Positions 1-4,502 of a stretch of DNA of 5,826 nt are shown in pieces. The stretch lies in NCBI GenBank assembly GCA_014523515.1, contig JAATVJ010000069.1, forward strand, positions 1 to 5,826, read 5' to 3'. Under the pieces are notes generated by a model. The model worked only from the letters and a program-made list of their open reading frames with translations, was not told the DNA's origin and did not search any database. The stretch's first letter is position 1. Every line of letters begins with the position of its first letter. The translations under genes and the position numbers were made by a program. Source of the stretch: Nitrososphaerales archaeon TH1177. Lineage in GTDB: Archaea > Thermoproteota > Nitrososphaeria > Nitrososphaerales > Nitrososphaeraceae.

Positions 1-50
1 ACGTTAATAATTCTAGAATAATTTATTATTAGATTTTGTGACTTAATTCA

Positions 51-60
51 AATATATATT
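51..60 (+). promoter_or_regulatory. Probable TATA box for the secreted lectin-like gene
   Basis: The AATATATATT tract lies about 36 nt upstream of the ATG at 92. Archaeal transcription usually starts about 25 nt after the TATA centre, which would give a leader of roughly 10 nt. No Shine-Dalgarno sequence is visible, consistent with a short-leader transcript. The whole upstream region is AT-rich, so this is only a candidate. Confidence 0.4.
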
Positions 61-91
61 TAATCTATCTTTTAAAATGGATTAAATAACT

Positions 92-1468
92 ATGATATTT
101 AGCTTATTACTTTTATTTTTATCTTTTTTTATTATTATAACTTCATTTCCCCTTACTAGTTTTGCACAAGAATCTGATGTTCAGGTACCTACAATTGCAC
201 AAATACCATCAGTTGAAGAGCAATCACAATTTGGTTTTCTCATAATAACAACAAATGTTATTAACGATAATGGAGGTACGAAACAGGCACCTGACTTTAG
301 AATAAATATGCTTGGAAGCCAGTCTTTTCCACCCTCTTTTCAAGCTGCTTCATCAAATTTAATGCAAATCATTTCTCTTCAAGAGGGTCAATATTCTATT
401 TCTGTTCCTAATGCCCAAGGATATAAACTATTCTTTGGAAATCAGTGTCAAGGTGAGGTTAAAGCTGGGGAGGTAAAAACATGCTTAATTACTCTGGATG
501 ATCTACCGACAACTATACCACCACCTCCACCACCACCTCCACAATGTCCAGCAGGTCAGCACTTTGATCAAACAACACAACAATGTGTTCCAGATACACC
601 AATACCACCTCCACAATGTCCAGCAGGTCAGCACTTTGATCAAACAACACAACAATGTGTTCCAGATACACCAATACCACCTCCACCACCAACTGGAGGA
701 GTATATCCAGTTCCAAATGTCATTTGGCTTTATGATTCTCAACCTTCATTAAGTAAAGATATGGTACTGAAATCTGGTCAGACTCATCCAACCGATCGCG
801 TAATACTATCAAGTAGCGCAAGTGGTGTAAGCTCACACCCTATCAAAAACGGTTGGCTAGAAGTTCAATCTGGAGGTGGAAATGGTCGTGTCTATTGGAA
901 TTATCACGAAGTTCCACAATTTTCACAATTACCAACTGCAGGCTTCAACACTGCAATGACAGGAACCTTCATGTTCAAACCGGGAATTGATAACTTGTCA
1001 ATAAAAGATGGAAACCATGGTACCAACGGATGGAGTTTTGATGGTGAGCTAGTTTTTGGTGGATTCGGATTGGCATTTCATAGAACCAATGTTGAATCAA
1101 AAGCTGAATATTGGCATAATAATCAAGGTAGTGGAATGACTGTATCCTATCCAAATGGTCTCCAATTGGTCGATAACAAAGAATACAAATTCTTCTTGAC
1201 ATTAGTGACTGATAGATTGAAGCAAGAGGTAGTACTTAATGCATGGTTAGATTTTGCTGATGGTAAAGGTTGGGTTCAAGTCATGAAAGATAGAAAGTGG
1301 GGACAAAGTGGATGGAGCCCAGGTAGTGTACCAAATGGAAATGATAAAGCAGAAATAGAAAAAGGACCATCATTCATAAAGAAGCATCATATTTGGACTA
1401 GAGCAAATGGTGATAGCTTTTTACCAGTTAAAGATATTAAGATAGGTACATTGGACTTTTTATCTTAA
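92..1468 (+). CDS. Exported multidomain protein: prealbumin-like domain, Cys/Pro linker, ConA-like lectin domain
   Basis: Probable extracellular or surface protein of 458 residues. Residues 1-25 form a signal peptide (hydrophobic core 2-19, likely cleavage SFA|Q after A25). Residues 48-138 match the prealbumin-like (Cna-B/SpaA-type) fold seen in many Nitrososphaeria secreted proteins: VINDNGGT at 56-63, a central EGQYSISVP strand, and a closing C119...GEVKTC131. Residues 143-200 are a linker of eight prolines followed by two identical 24-residue modules, each with a CX12C pair (C152/C165 and C176/C189). Residues 204-458 resemble a concanavalin-A-like beta-sandwich (GTFMFKPG, GGFGLAFHR, NAWLDFADGKGW), as in carbohydrate-binding or polysaccharide-lyase proteins. 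All six cysteines lie before residue 190. There is no C-terminal anchor. The upstream in-frame ATG at 77 hits a stop after one further codon, so 92 is the start. Export is well supported; sugar binding is inferred, and I name no catalytic residue. Confidence 0.85.
   Translation: MIFSLLLLFLSFFIIITSFPLTSFAQESDVQVPTIAQIPSVEEQSQFGFLIITTNVINDNGGTKQAPDFRINMLGSQSFPPSFQAASSNLMQIISLQEGQYSISVPNAQGYKLFFGNQCQGEVKAGEVKTCLITLDDLPTTIPPPPPPPPQCPAGQHFDQTTQQCVPDTPIPPPQCPAGQHFDQTTQQCVPDTPIPPPPPTGGVYPVPNVIWLYDSQPSLSKDMVLKSGQTHPTDRVILSSSASGVSSHPIKNGWLEVQSGGGNGRVYWNYHEVPQFSQLPTAGFNTAMTGTFMFKPGIDNLSIKDGNHGTNGWSFDGELVFGGFGLAFHRTNVESKAEYWHNNQGSGMTVSYPNGLQLVDNKEYKFFLTLVTDRLKQEVVLNAWLDFADGKGWVQVMKDRKWGQSGWSPGSVPNGNDKAEIEKGPSFIKKHHIWTRANGDSFLPVKDIKIGTLDFLS
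532..686 (+). repeat. Perfect 72-bp tandem repeat inside a coding region
   Basis: Copy 1 (532-603) and copy 2 (604-675) are identical at every base. A third copy begins and breaks off after 11 bases (676-686). The unit is 24 codons, so frame is kept and each copy adds one PPPQCPAGQHFDQTTQQCVP-type cysteine module. Identity at synonymous positions points to recent duplication or ongoing length change by slippage or recombination. Confidence 0.97.
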
Positions 1469-1558
1469 TATTTTATTATACATCATTAAAGTAGTAGTCA
1501 ACTAACAGTTCTACTGTATTAAATTATTGGTAAATCTACTTTATAGAATAGAATGAAT

Positions 1559-1575
1559 ATATAGTTAAACTATAT
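1559..1575. repeat. Perfect 17-bp palindrome between convergent genes
   Basis: Eight-base arms flank a single central A. Its symmetry lets it act on both strands, so it could be a bidirectional 3'-end structure, but the one-base centre limits RNA hairpin formation. Confidence 0.6.
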
Positions 1576-1628
1576 TACTTCAATTCACAGTAAAAGAAAT
1601 TAACTGATAGAATAAAAATTGATAAACA

Positions 1629-1635
1629 TTTTTTT
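1629..1635 (+). terminator. Oligo-T tract, possible plus-strand terminator
   Basis: Seven consecutive T occur 160 nt after the stop of the lectin-like gene. Archaeal RNA polymerase terminates at oligo-T without needing a hairpin. A nearer T4 (1471-1474), just after the stop, could also serve. Confidence 0.35.
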
Positions 1636-1654
1636 ATATCATTCCGAATATGTT

Positions 1655-1670
1655 ATAATATTAATATTAT
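1655..1670. repeat. Perfect 16-bp AT palindrome
   Basis: ATAATATT is followed directly by its reverse complement. Only A and T are used, so chance occurrence in this region is quite possible. Confidence 0.5.
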
Positions 1671-1812
1671 CTTTGTAAGATGTTCTATAGCTTGAGTAAA
1701 ATATAGAGGAATAACAATTTAATTTAAAAGATTTTTGTTGATGATAATTTGTAGTCATTTTTTCTTTTATATTACTGAATTTTTAATATTATAGTATTAT
1801 ATTAGTAGTATA

Positions 1813-2412
1813 TCAATTAATTTCAGCTGCTGCTGTATAATAGATTTCCTCATCATCGCAAACTACAACTAAAACAACTTTATAGTTGTTATCTTCAGGA
1901 ACATCAGCAATTTCAATATCACTTGGAATATCTTCAGGAACACCAGCAATTTCAATACCTTCTTCTTGTGGGGAATTATTTTCATAGAATTCCTTTTGTT
2001 CTCCACTTAATTTAATATTCTCAAGTTGAGTAGTGGTTTCTGAGAAAGCGCTTATTGTTCTATCAATTGTACCTTTTAAAAGTAATCCTTTGACACTATC
2101 TGCAAATCCACATGGAGATTTGTATGAAACCTTAATCGGTTCTCCTCTAGTTAGCGAAATTTTATTATCTTTTACATCAGTATTGTTGTATACTTTAAAA
2201 CCTTCTTCCACAATAAAAGTTGGCTCAATTTCAAAAGTAGTTCCATCCTCTTTAATTATATTTATTGGAGATATATTATCAAATTCAATAGCATGTGCAT
2301 CATCATCAAATGAAAATACAATCAGGCTAAAAACAGAAAAAAAAGTTAATAGAAATAAGGAATAATATCTATTTGTTGTGGATACCATTCTCTTAATATA
2401 TTTATTATACAT
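1813..2412 (-). CDS. Exported acidic protein of unknown function
   Basis: A 199-residue protein I do not recognise. Residues 17-35 form a hydrophobic stretch followed by FDDDAHA, giving a likely signal peptide cut after A41. The mature part is rich in Glu, Asp and short beta-type segments and has two cysteines, C101 (SPCGF) and C185 (VVCDDEE), which could form one disulfide. An acidic stretch contains a near-repeat: IEIAGVPED (153-161) and IEIADVPED (166-174). There is no second membrane segment, so secretion is likelier than membrane insertion. The start is uncertain: M9 (position 2388) would leave a more typical signal peptide n-region, while the ATG at 2412 adds MYNKYIKR. It converges with the lectin-like gene and is divergent from the small zinc protein gene. 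Function cannot be read from the sequence. Confidence 0.75.
   Translation of the reverse strand: MYNKYIKRMVSTTNRYYSLFLLTFFSVFSLIVFSFDDDAHAIEFDNISPINIIKEDGTTFEIEPTFIVEEGFKVYNNTDVKDNKISLTRGEPIKVSYKSPCGFADSVKGLLLKGTIDRTISAFSETTTQLENIKLSGEQKEFYENNSPQEEGIEIAGVPEDIPSDIEIADVPEDNNYKVVLVVVCDDEEIYYTAAAEIN
1890..1957 (-). repeat. Imperfect 39-bp-period tandem repeat in coding sequence
   Basis: Two 29-base segments (1890-1918 and 1929-1957) match at 28 positions and are offset by 39 bases (13 codons). They encode the two IEIA(G/D)VPED copies in the acidic part of the exported protein. Confidence 0.9.
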
Positions 2413-2479
2413 AGATAAGTGTTTCCAAGACTACTAATTTGTTTTTGTATTTTTGATGTAAAAGAACGTTTAATAGGAT

Positions 2480-2595
2480 TTGTTTTATATAATTTGATCC
2501 ATTAAAATCAACTACTCTGTAAAAGTACAGTGTGTATGTTTAAATCTAGCTGCATAATTCTCTTAAATATTAAAGGTCTGATTGTTTTATATAAT
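2480..2595. promoter_or_regulatory. Duplicated TATA-like motif with a dyad between the copies
   Basis: The 14-mer TTGTTTTATATAAT occurs at 2480-2493 and again at 2582-2595, in the spacer between two divergent genes. TTATATAA is nearly symmetrical. The first copy could drive the plus strand with a start near 2514, or the minus strand with a start near 2462 and a leader of about 50 nt for the exported-protein gene. The second copy is too close (about 16 nt) to the ATG at 2607 to be its standard TATA box. Confidence 0.4.
2514..2533. repeat. Dyad upstream of the zinc-ribbon gene
   Basis: ACTCTGTA and TACAGTGT pair at 7 of 8 positions around an AAAG loop. It begins where transcription from the first TATA copy would be expected to start, so it could be a 5' hairpin in the RNA or an operator on DNA. 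Both roles are inference. Confidence 0.4.
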
Positions 2596-2606
2596 AATAG
2601 TAATAG

Positions 2607-2726
2607 ATGAAATGTTTTAATTGTTATTATGAATTTCGACCTACTTTATCTAATCCTATTTGTCCATCGTGTGGATTTTGCTTTTATTGTAGGGAGTTTA
2701 CTTGTATTCATTATGATGATACATGA
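2607..2726 (+). CDS. 39-residue Cys-rich zinc-ribbon-like protein
   Basis: A very small gene encoding a probable zinc-binding protein. Seven of 39 residues are cysteines in ordered pairs: C3-x2-C6, C19-x2-C22, C25-x2-C28, then C33 followed by H35. Between the first two pairs lies a YYEFRPTL segment, as in zinc ribbons with two knuckles; CPSCGFCFYC is a classic knuckle sequence. An in-frame TAG (2604-2606) directly before the ATG fixes the start. A double oligo-T tract begins 13 nt after the stop, as expected for a real archaeal transcript end. A TATA-like CTTAAATATTA at about 2562-2572 would give a short leader. The seven Cys plus His could hold two zinc ions. A cytoplasmic role in nucleic-acid or protein binding is possible, but the partner is unknown. 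Confidence 0.75.
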   Translation: MKCFNCYYEFRPTLSNPICPSCGFCFYCREFTCIHYDDT

Positions 2727-2739
2727 AATACATTGAAAA

Positions 2740-2750
2740 TTTTTATTTTT
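2740..2750 (+). terminator. Double oligo-T terminator (T5-A-T5)
   Basis: Two runs of five T split by one A start 13 nt after the stop of the zinc-ribbon-like gene. This is a typical archaeal termination signal, and the same double-run layout follows two other small genes in the window. Confidence 0.65.
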
Positions 2751-2774
2751 ACAATTTGTATACTGTATACTGTA
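2750..2774. repeat. TACAA-T-TTGTA dyad overlapping a TGTATAC tandem repeat
   Basis: An 11-bp odd palindrome (2750-2760) runs into TGTATAC repeated at 2757-2763 and 2764-2770, then a partial TGTA (2771-2774). Overlapping half-sites like this can be a multi-site operator, but no regulator gene is in view. Confidence 0.5.
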
Positions 2775-2945
2775 AACTTTTATGCTATTATCATATAGTT
2801 ATAAAAAATAATAATATAGTAATATCTTAACATTTGATTCTTGAAAGTAAGTTCAAACGTTAATAATTTCATTCTAATGTATGAATATCAATTATCTCAT
2901 TTCAATGTGATAGCAGATATTAAAATTCCTTCTCCAAATATATAA

Positions 2946-3012
2946 TGTAAAATGATCTGATGTTGAAAGAATTCTAAATACATTGAGATTATTGCATCAG
3001 TGAAATTTTACA
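2946..3012. repeat. Two-stage inverted repeat, possible structured RNA
   Basis: Outer arms TGTAAAAT (2946-2953) and ATTTTACA (3005-3012) pair over 8 bp. After a small internal loop (GAT opposite TGAA), inner arms CTGATG (2957-2962) and CATCAG (2995-3000) pair over 6 bp, enclosing a 32-nt loop. The T7 run at 3069-3075 could end a plus-strand transcript about 57 nt later. It may be a small non-coding RNA or a chance structure. Confidence 0.4.
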
Positions 3013-3136
3013 GAAAAGAAAATGAGACCTATAACCATCATATAATATCGTTAAATGGAAAAGTAATATTTTTTTCTTCTAATCCAATAAAAAATATAAA
3101 GAACCTTCAAATTATATTAAAAAAATTTATTGTAAA

Positions 3137-3154
3137 GTAAAAAATGAAAAAAAG
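3137..3154 (-). terminator. Double oligo-T terminator on the minus strand (T7-CA-T6)
   Basis: Read on the minus strand, seven T, then CA, then six T begin 13 nt after the stop of the disordered-protein gene. The spacing matches the ends of the two other small genes. Confidence 0.65.
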
Positions 3155-3166
3155 TTATAAAGCCTT

Positions 3167-3346
3167 TCAATCAGATTTATTCATTTCTTCTGCTGCATCT
3201 GCTCTTGTATTTTCAGCATGACTTGAAGTTGGAGGATCAGACTCTGCTGCTCCCACATTATCTTGGTTATCCTGTATTGATTCTAAACCTTTTCTCTTCG
3301 TAGGACGATTGTCAGTGGATTCTATGTTAGGGTTTGTAGAACTCAT
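3167..3346 (-). CDS. Small disordered acidic protein, 59 residues
   Basis: A hypothetical protein starting MSSTNPNIES and rich in Asn, Asp, Glu, Ser, Thr and Ala. It has no cysteine and no aromatic residue, so it is almost certainly intrinsically disordered. A basic patch, RPTKRKG (14-20), is followed by an acidic tail. An upstream in-frame ATG (3361) would add MLILV, but a TATA-like tract (3364-3377) is centred about 24 nt from the ATG at 3346, which suits a leaderless transcript starting there. Support for a real gene comes from base composition clearly richer in G and C than its flanks, the TATA spacing, and a strong oligo-T end 13 nt after the stop. Family and function are not recognised; a nucleic-acid or chromatin-associated role is only a guess. 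Confidence 0.65.
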   Translation of the reverse strand: MSSTNPNIESTDNRPTKRKGLESIQDNQDNVGAAESDPPTSSHAENTRADAAEEMNKSD

Positions 3347-3363
3347 TACCAATATAAGCATTC

Positions 3364-3377
3364 AAAAATATAATAAG
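3364..3377 (-). promoter_or_regulatory. Candidate TATA box for the disordered-protein gene
   Basis: Read on the minus strand this is CTTATTATATTTTT, centred about 24 nt before the ATG at 3346. That spacing predicts transcription starting at or next to the start codon. Confidence 0.45.
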
Positions 3378-3404
3378 ATAAGGTTTACAAAAGTTTCCTA
3401 ATGA

Positions 3405-3565
3405 ATATATTAGATCTATTGCGTAATTAGCGACAATATAAAATATTACATATTTGATCTAAGATAACAGAGAATAATATTATTATATTTATAAAATTTA
3501 CAAAAATTGGTTATATTTCCAGAATATTTTGATTCCTTCCTAATTACGCAAAAGATCTATTATAT
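3405..3565. repeat. 161-bp element bounded by 26-bp inverted repeats
   Basis: The left end (3405-3430) and the reverse complement of the right end (3540-3565) match at 24 of 26 bases, including a shared TTGCGTAATTAG core next to AGATCT. The 109-bp interior is AT-rich and has no open frame. A further inner pair, AAAATATT (3440-3447) and AATATTTT (3523-3530), sits at exactly symmetrical distances. Possible natures are a non-autonomous mobile element (MITE-like), a long hairpin RNA, or a recombination or regulator site. No clear target-site duplication abuts the ends. Confidence 0.7.
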
Positions 3566-3583
3566 AAAATTTAAAATTTCAAA

Positions 3584-3602
3584 ATATACAATAATTGTAT
3601 AT
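3584..3602. promoter_or_regulatory. Perfect 19-bp palindrome, candidate operator
   Basis: ATATACAAT and ATTGTATAT flank a central A with no mismatch, 150 nt before the nfi start. The inner TACAAT/ATTGTA resembles the TACAA-T-TTGTA dyad at 2750-2760. A dimeric regulator could bind it, but it is largely AT. Confidence 0.45.
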
Positions 3603-3700
3603 ATATATGGAGAATAATAATAGAAACAATAAAGAACGATAGTAATAATAATTAGATATGAATTTTTTATATTTATTAAAAATTAATTTTCTAAAACCAA

Positions 3701-3722
3701 AAAAGGTAATTATTATCCTTTT
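3701..3722 (+). promoter_or_regulatory. Hairpin in the nfi leader followed by T-rich sequence
   Basis: AAAAGGTA pairs with TACCTTTT-type sequence (one bulged T) around an ATTAT loop, ending 29 nt before the ATG. A T-rich tract follows. It may affect transcript ends or translation of nfi. The promoter position is unknown, so it may not be transcribed. Confidence 0.3.
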
Positions 3723-3742
3723 AATTTATCTTTTTATTTATT

Positions 3743-3747
3743 GGTGA
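3743..3747 (+). promoter_or_regulatory. Ribosome-binding site of nfi (GGTGA)
   Basis: GGTGA lies four nt before the ATG at 3752 and is complementary to the archaeal 16S rRNA 3' end. It fixes the nfi start and shows this gene has a leader, unlike the other genes here, which lack a clear site. Confidence 0.75.
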
Positions 3748-3751
3748 AAAA

Positions 3752-4384
3752 ATGAGTAAAAAATCATTTACTTATTTTATTAACTTACAAAAAGAGATTG
3801 CTAAGAAAGTAATAGACTATGATTGTATAGATAATGAAATCAATAATATCTGCGGAATTGATGTCGCTTATAAGAATAATATTGCTTTTTGTTCAGCTCT
3901 GATAGTTAACAAAAGAACATTAGAAATAATAGAATCTATTAATCATAAAAGTATTGTAAACTATCCTTATATCCCCGGTCTTCTTATATTAAGAGAATCA
4001 GAATCTATAACAAGTATTTTAAAATTAATTAAAAATACCTATGATGTATTATTAATCGACGCCCATGGAGTTTTACATCCTAGAAAATGTGGACTGGCTT
4101 GTTATATAGGCGTAATAATTGATAAGCCTACAATAGGTGTTGCAAAGAATTTATTATGTGGCCATATAATAAAAGATAATTATATTGAGTACAACGGAGA
4201 AATACTAGGCTATAGAATTAAAAAGACAAATAAAAAAGACATTTATGTTAGCATAGGACATAAAATTGGTTTAGCGACAGCTATTAATATTGTTATGGAT
4301 CTTATCAAAGATAATGAACGTCTTCCAGAACCATTAAGACTAGCCGATATTAATTCAAAAAAATATAAAAGTTTAAACTTATGA
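3752..4384 (+). CDS. nfi: Endonuclease V (deoxyinosine 3'-endonuclease)
   Basis: DNA repair enzyme of 210 residues that nicks DNA one nucleotide 3' of deaminated adenine (inosine), using Mg2+, in the cytoplasm. The family motifs are present in order: ICGIDVAY with metal ligand D37; YPYIPGLLILRE (71-82) with the PYIP wedge that reads the lesion and catalytic E82; DAHGVLHPR (103-111) with D103 and H109; CGLACYIG; TIGVAK with K132; SIGH (167-170); and LPEPLRLAD near the C-terminus. Length fits the family (about 210-225). The second residue of the DGxG motif is Ala (A104) where Gly is usual, although the metal-binding Asp is kept. A GGTGA site fixes the start. The gene stands alone, with a convergent DUF1059-like gene downstream. 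Action on inosine in RNA, known for some eukaryotic members, cannot be excluded. Confidence 0.95.
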   Translation: MSKKSFTYFINLQKEIAKKVIDYDCIDNEINNICGIDVAYKNNIAFCSALIVNKRTLEIIESINHKSIVNYPYIPGLLILRESESITSILKLIKNTYDVLLIDAHGVLHPRKCGLACYIGVIIDKPTIGVAKNLLCGHIIKDNYIEYNGEILGYRIKKTNKKDIYVSIGHKIGLATAINIVMDLIKDNERLPEPLRLADINSKKYKSLNL

Positions 4385-4401
4385 TATTTTGGTGATAATG
4401 A

Positions 4402-4449
4402 TGATATTTGTTAATAATTTTATTAATAAAATTTATTTGATAAATATCA
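4402..4449. terminator. Long imperfect hairpin just after nfi
   Basis: Arms 4402-4414 and 4437-4449 can pair over 13 bp (TGATATTT/AAATATCA plus five more including G-U pairs). Inside, 4417-4432 is a perfect 16-bp palindrome (ATTTTATT/AATAAAAT), nearly co-centred. It begins 18 nt after the nfi stop, between convergent genes, so a 3'-end or bidirectional termination role is the simplest reading. Confidence 0.5.
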
Positions 4450-4478
4450 CAACTTATTAGTATTCTAAATAATATATT

Positions 4479-4490
4479 AAAAAATAAAAA
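4479..4490 (-). terminator. Double oligo-T terminator on the minus strand (T5-A-T6)
   Basis: On the minus strand, five T, one A and six T start 12 nt after the stop of the DUF1059-like gene. It has the same layout as the ends of the zinc-ribbon and disordered-protein genes. Confidence 0.65.
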
Positions 4491-4502
4491 GGAAATATTA
4501 TT

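Larger units (their letters stand above)
1469..1812. other. Convergent intergenic region with two perfect palindromes
   Basis: This AT-rich gap separates the 3' ends of two convergent genes. It holds a 17-bp palindrome (1559-1575, ATATAGTT-A-AACTATAT), a 16-bp palindrome (1655-1670, ATAATATT/AATATTAT) and a run of seven T (1629-1635) that could end plus-strand transcription. No convincing gene is present. A 39-codon open frame on the minus strand (1639-1758) has no family signal or obvious promoter. Confidence 0.6.
2727..3166. other. Non-coding spacer with operator-like repeats and a long dyad
   Basis: No convincing gene lies between the zinc-ribbon-like and disordered-protein genes. The spacer holds a T5-A-T5 terminator, TACAA/TTGTA and TGTATAC repeats (2750-2774), a two-stage inverted repeat (2946-3012), a T7 run (3069-3075) and minus-strand oligo-T tracts near 3119-3153. 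A 22-codon frame at 2877-2945 is too short to support. Confidence 0.6.
3347..3751. other. Divergent intergenic region upstream of nfi
   Basis: No gene is seen in these 405 bases. They hold the TATA candidate of the minus-strand gene, a 161-bp element with 26-bp inverted ends (3405-3565), a perfect 19-bp palindrome (3584-3602), a TATA-like TTTTATATTTATT near 3665-3677, a hairpin followed by T-rich sequence (3701-3722), and the nfi ribosome-binding site. Confidence 0.7.

Noticed and set aside
1..12. 12-base match to 2857-2868 (ACGTTAATAATT)
   Set aside because: Short and mostly A/T. It does not extend at either side, so it is probably coincidence.
532..686. CRISPR-like or intergenic repeat array
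   Set aside because: The repeats are directly adjacent with no spacers, in frame, and encode a cysteine module.
498..752. Open frames on both strands through the 72-bp repeats
   Set aside because: They arise because the duplicated segment lacks stops in other frames. The His-, Trp- and Leu-rich translations have no family character, and the main frame has a signal peptide and domains.
975..1202. 75-codon minus-strand frame inside the lectin-like domain
   Set aside because: It lies wholly within a well-supported gene, and its translation resembles no known protein.
1639..1758. 39-codon minus-strand frame in the convergent gap
   Set aside because: AT-driven composition, no motif, and palindromes fall inside it. 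Nothing supports translation.
2033..2365. 110-codon plus-strand frame opposite the exported acidic protein
   Set aside because: The minus-strand frame has a clear signal peptide with a cleavage motif and extends over the whole region. The plus frame has neither and is a mirror of it.
2536..2610. 24-codon frame overlapping the zinc-protein start by ATGA
   Set aside because: The ATGA overlap is suggestive of coupling, but there is no ribosome-binding site and no recognisable sequence. It is likely chance.
2877..2945. 22-codon frame in the gap after the zinc-protein gene
   Set aside because: Too short, no terminator or promoter spacing, and no family signal.
4398..4460. 20-codon frame after a GGTGAT sequence just past nfi
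   Set aside because: The site looks like a ribosome-binding sequence, but the frame is tiny, lies inside the nested hairpin, and has only AT-driven codons.
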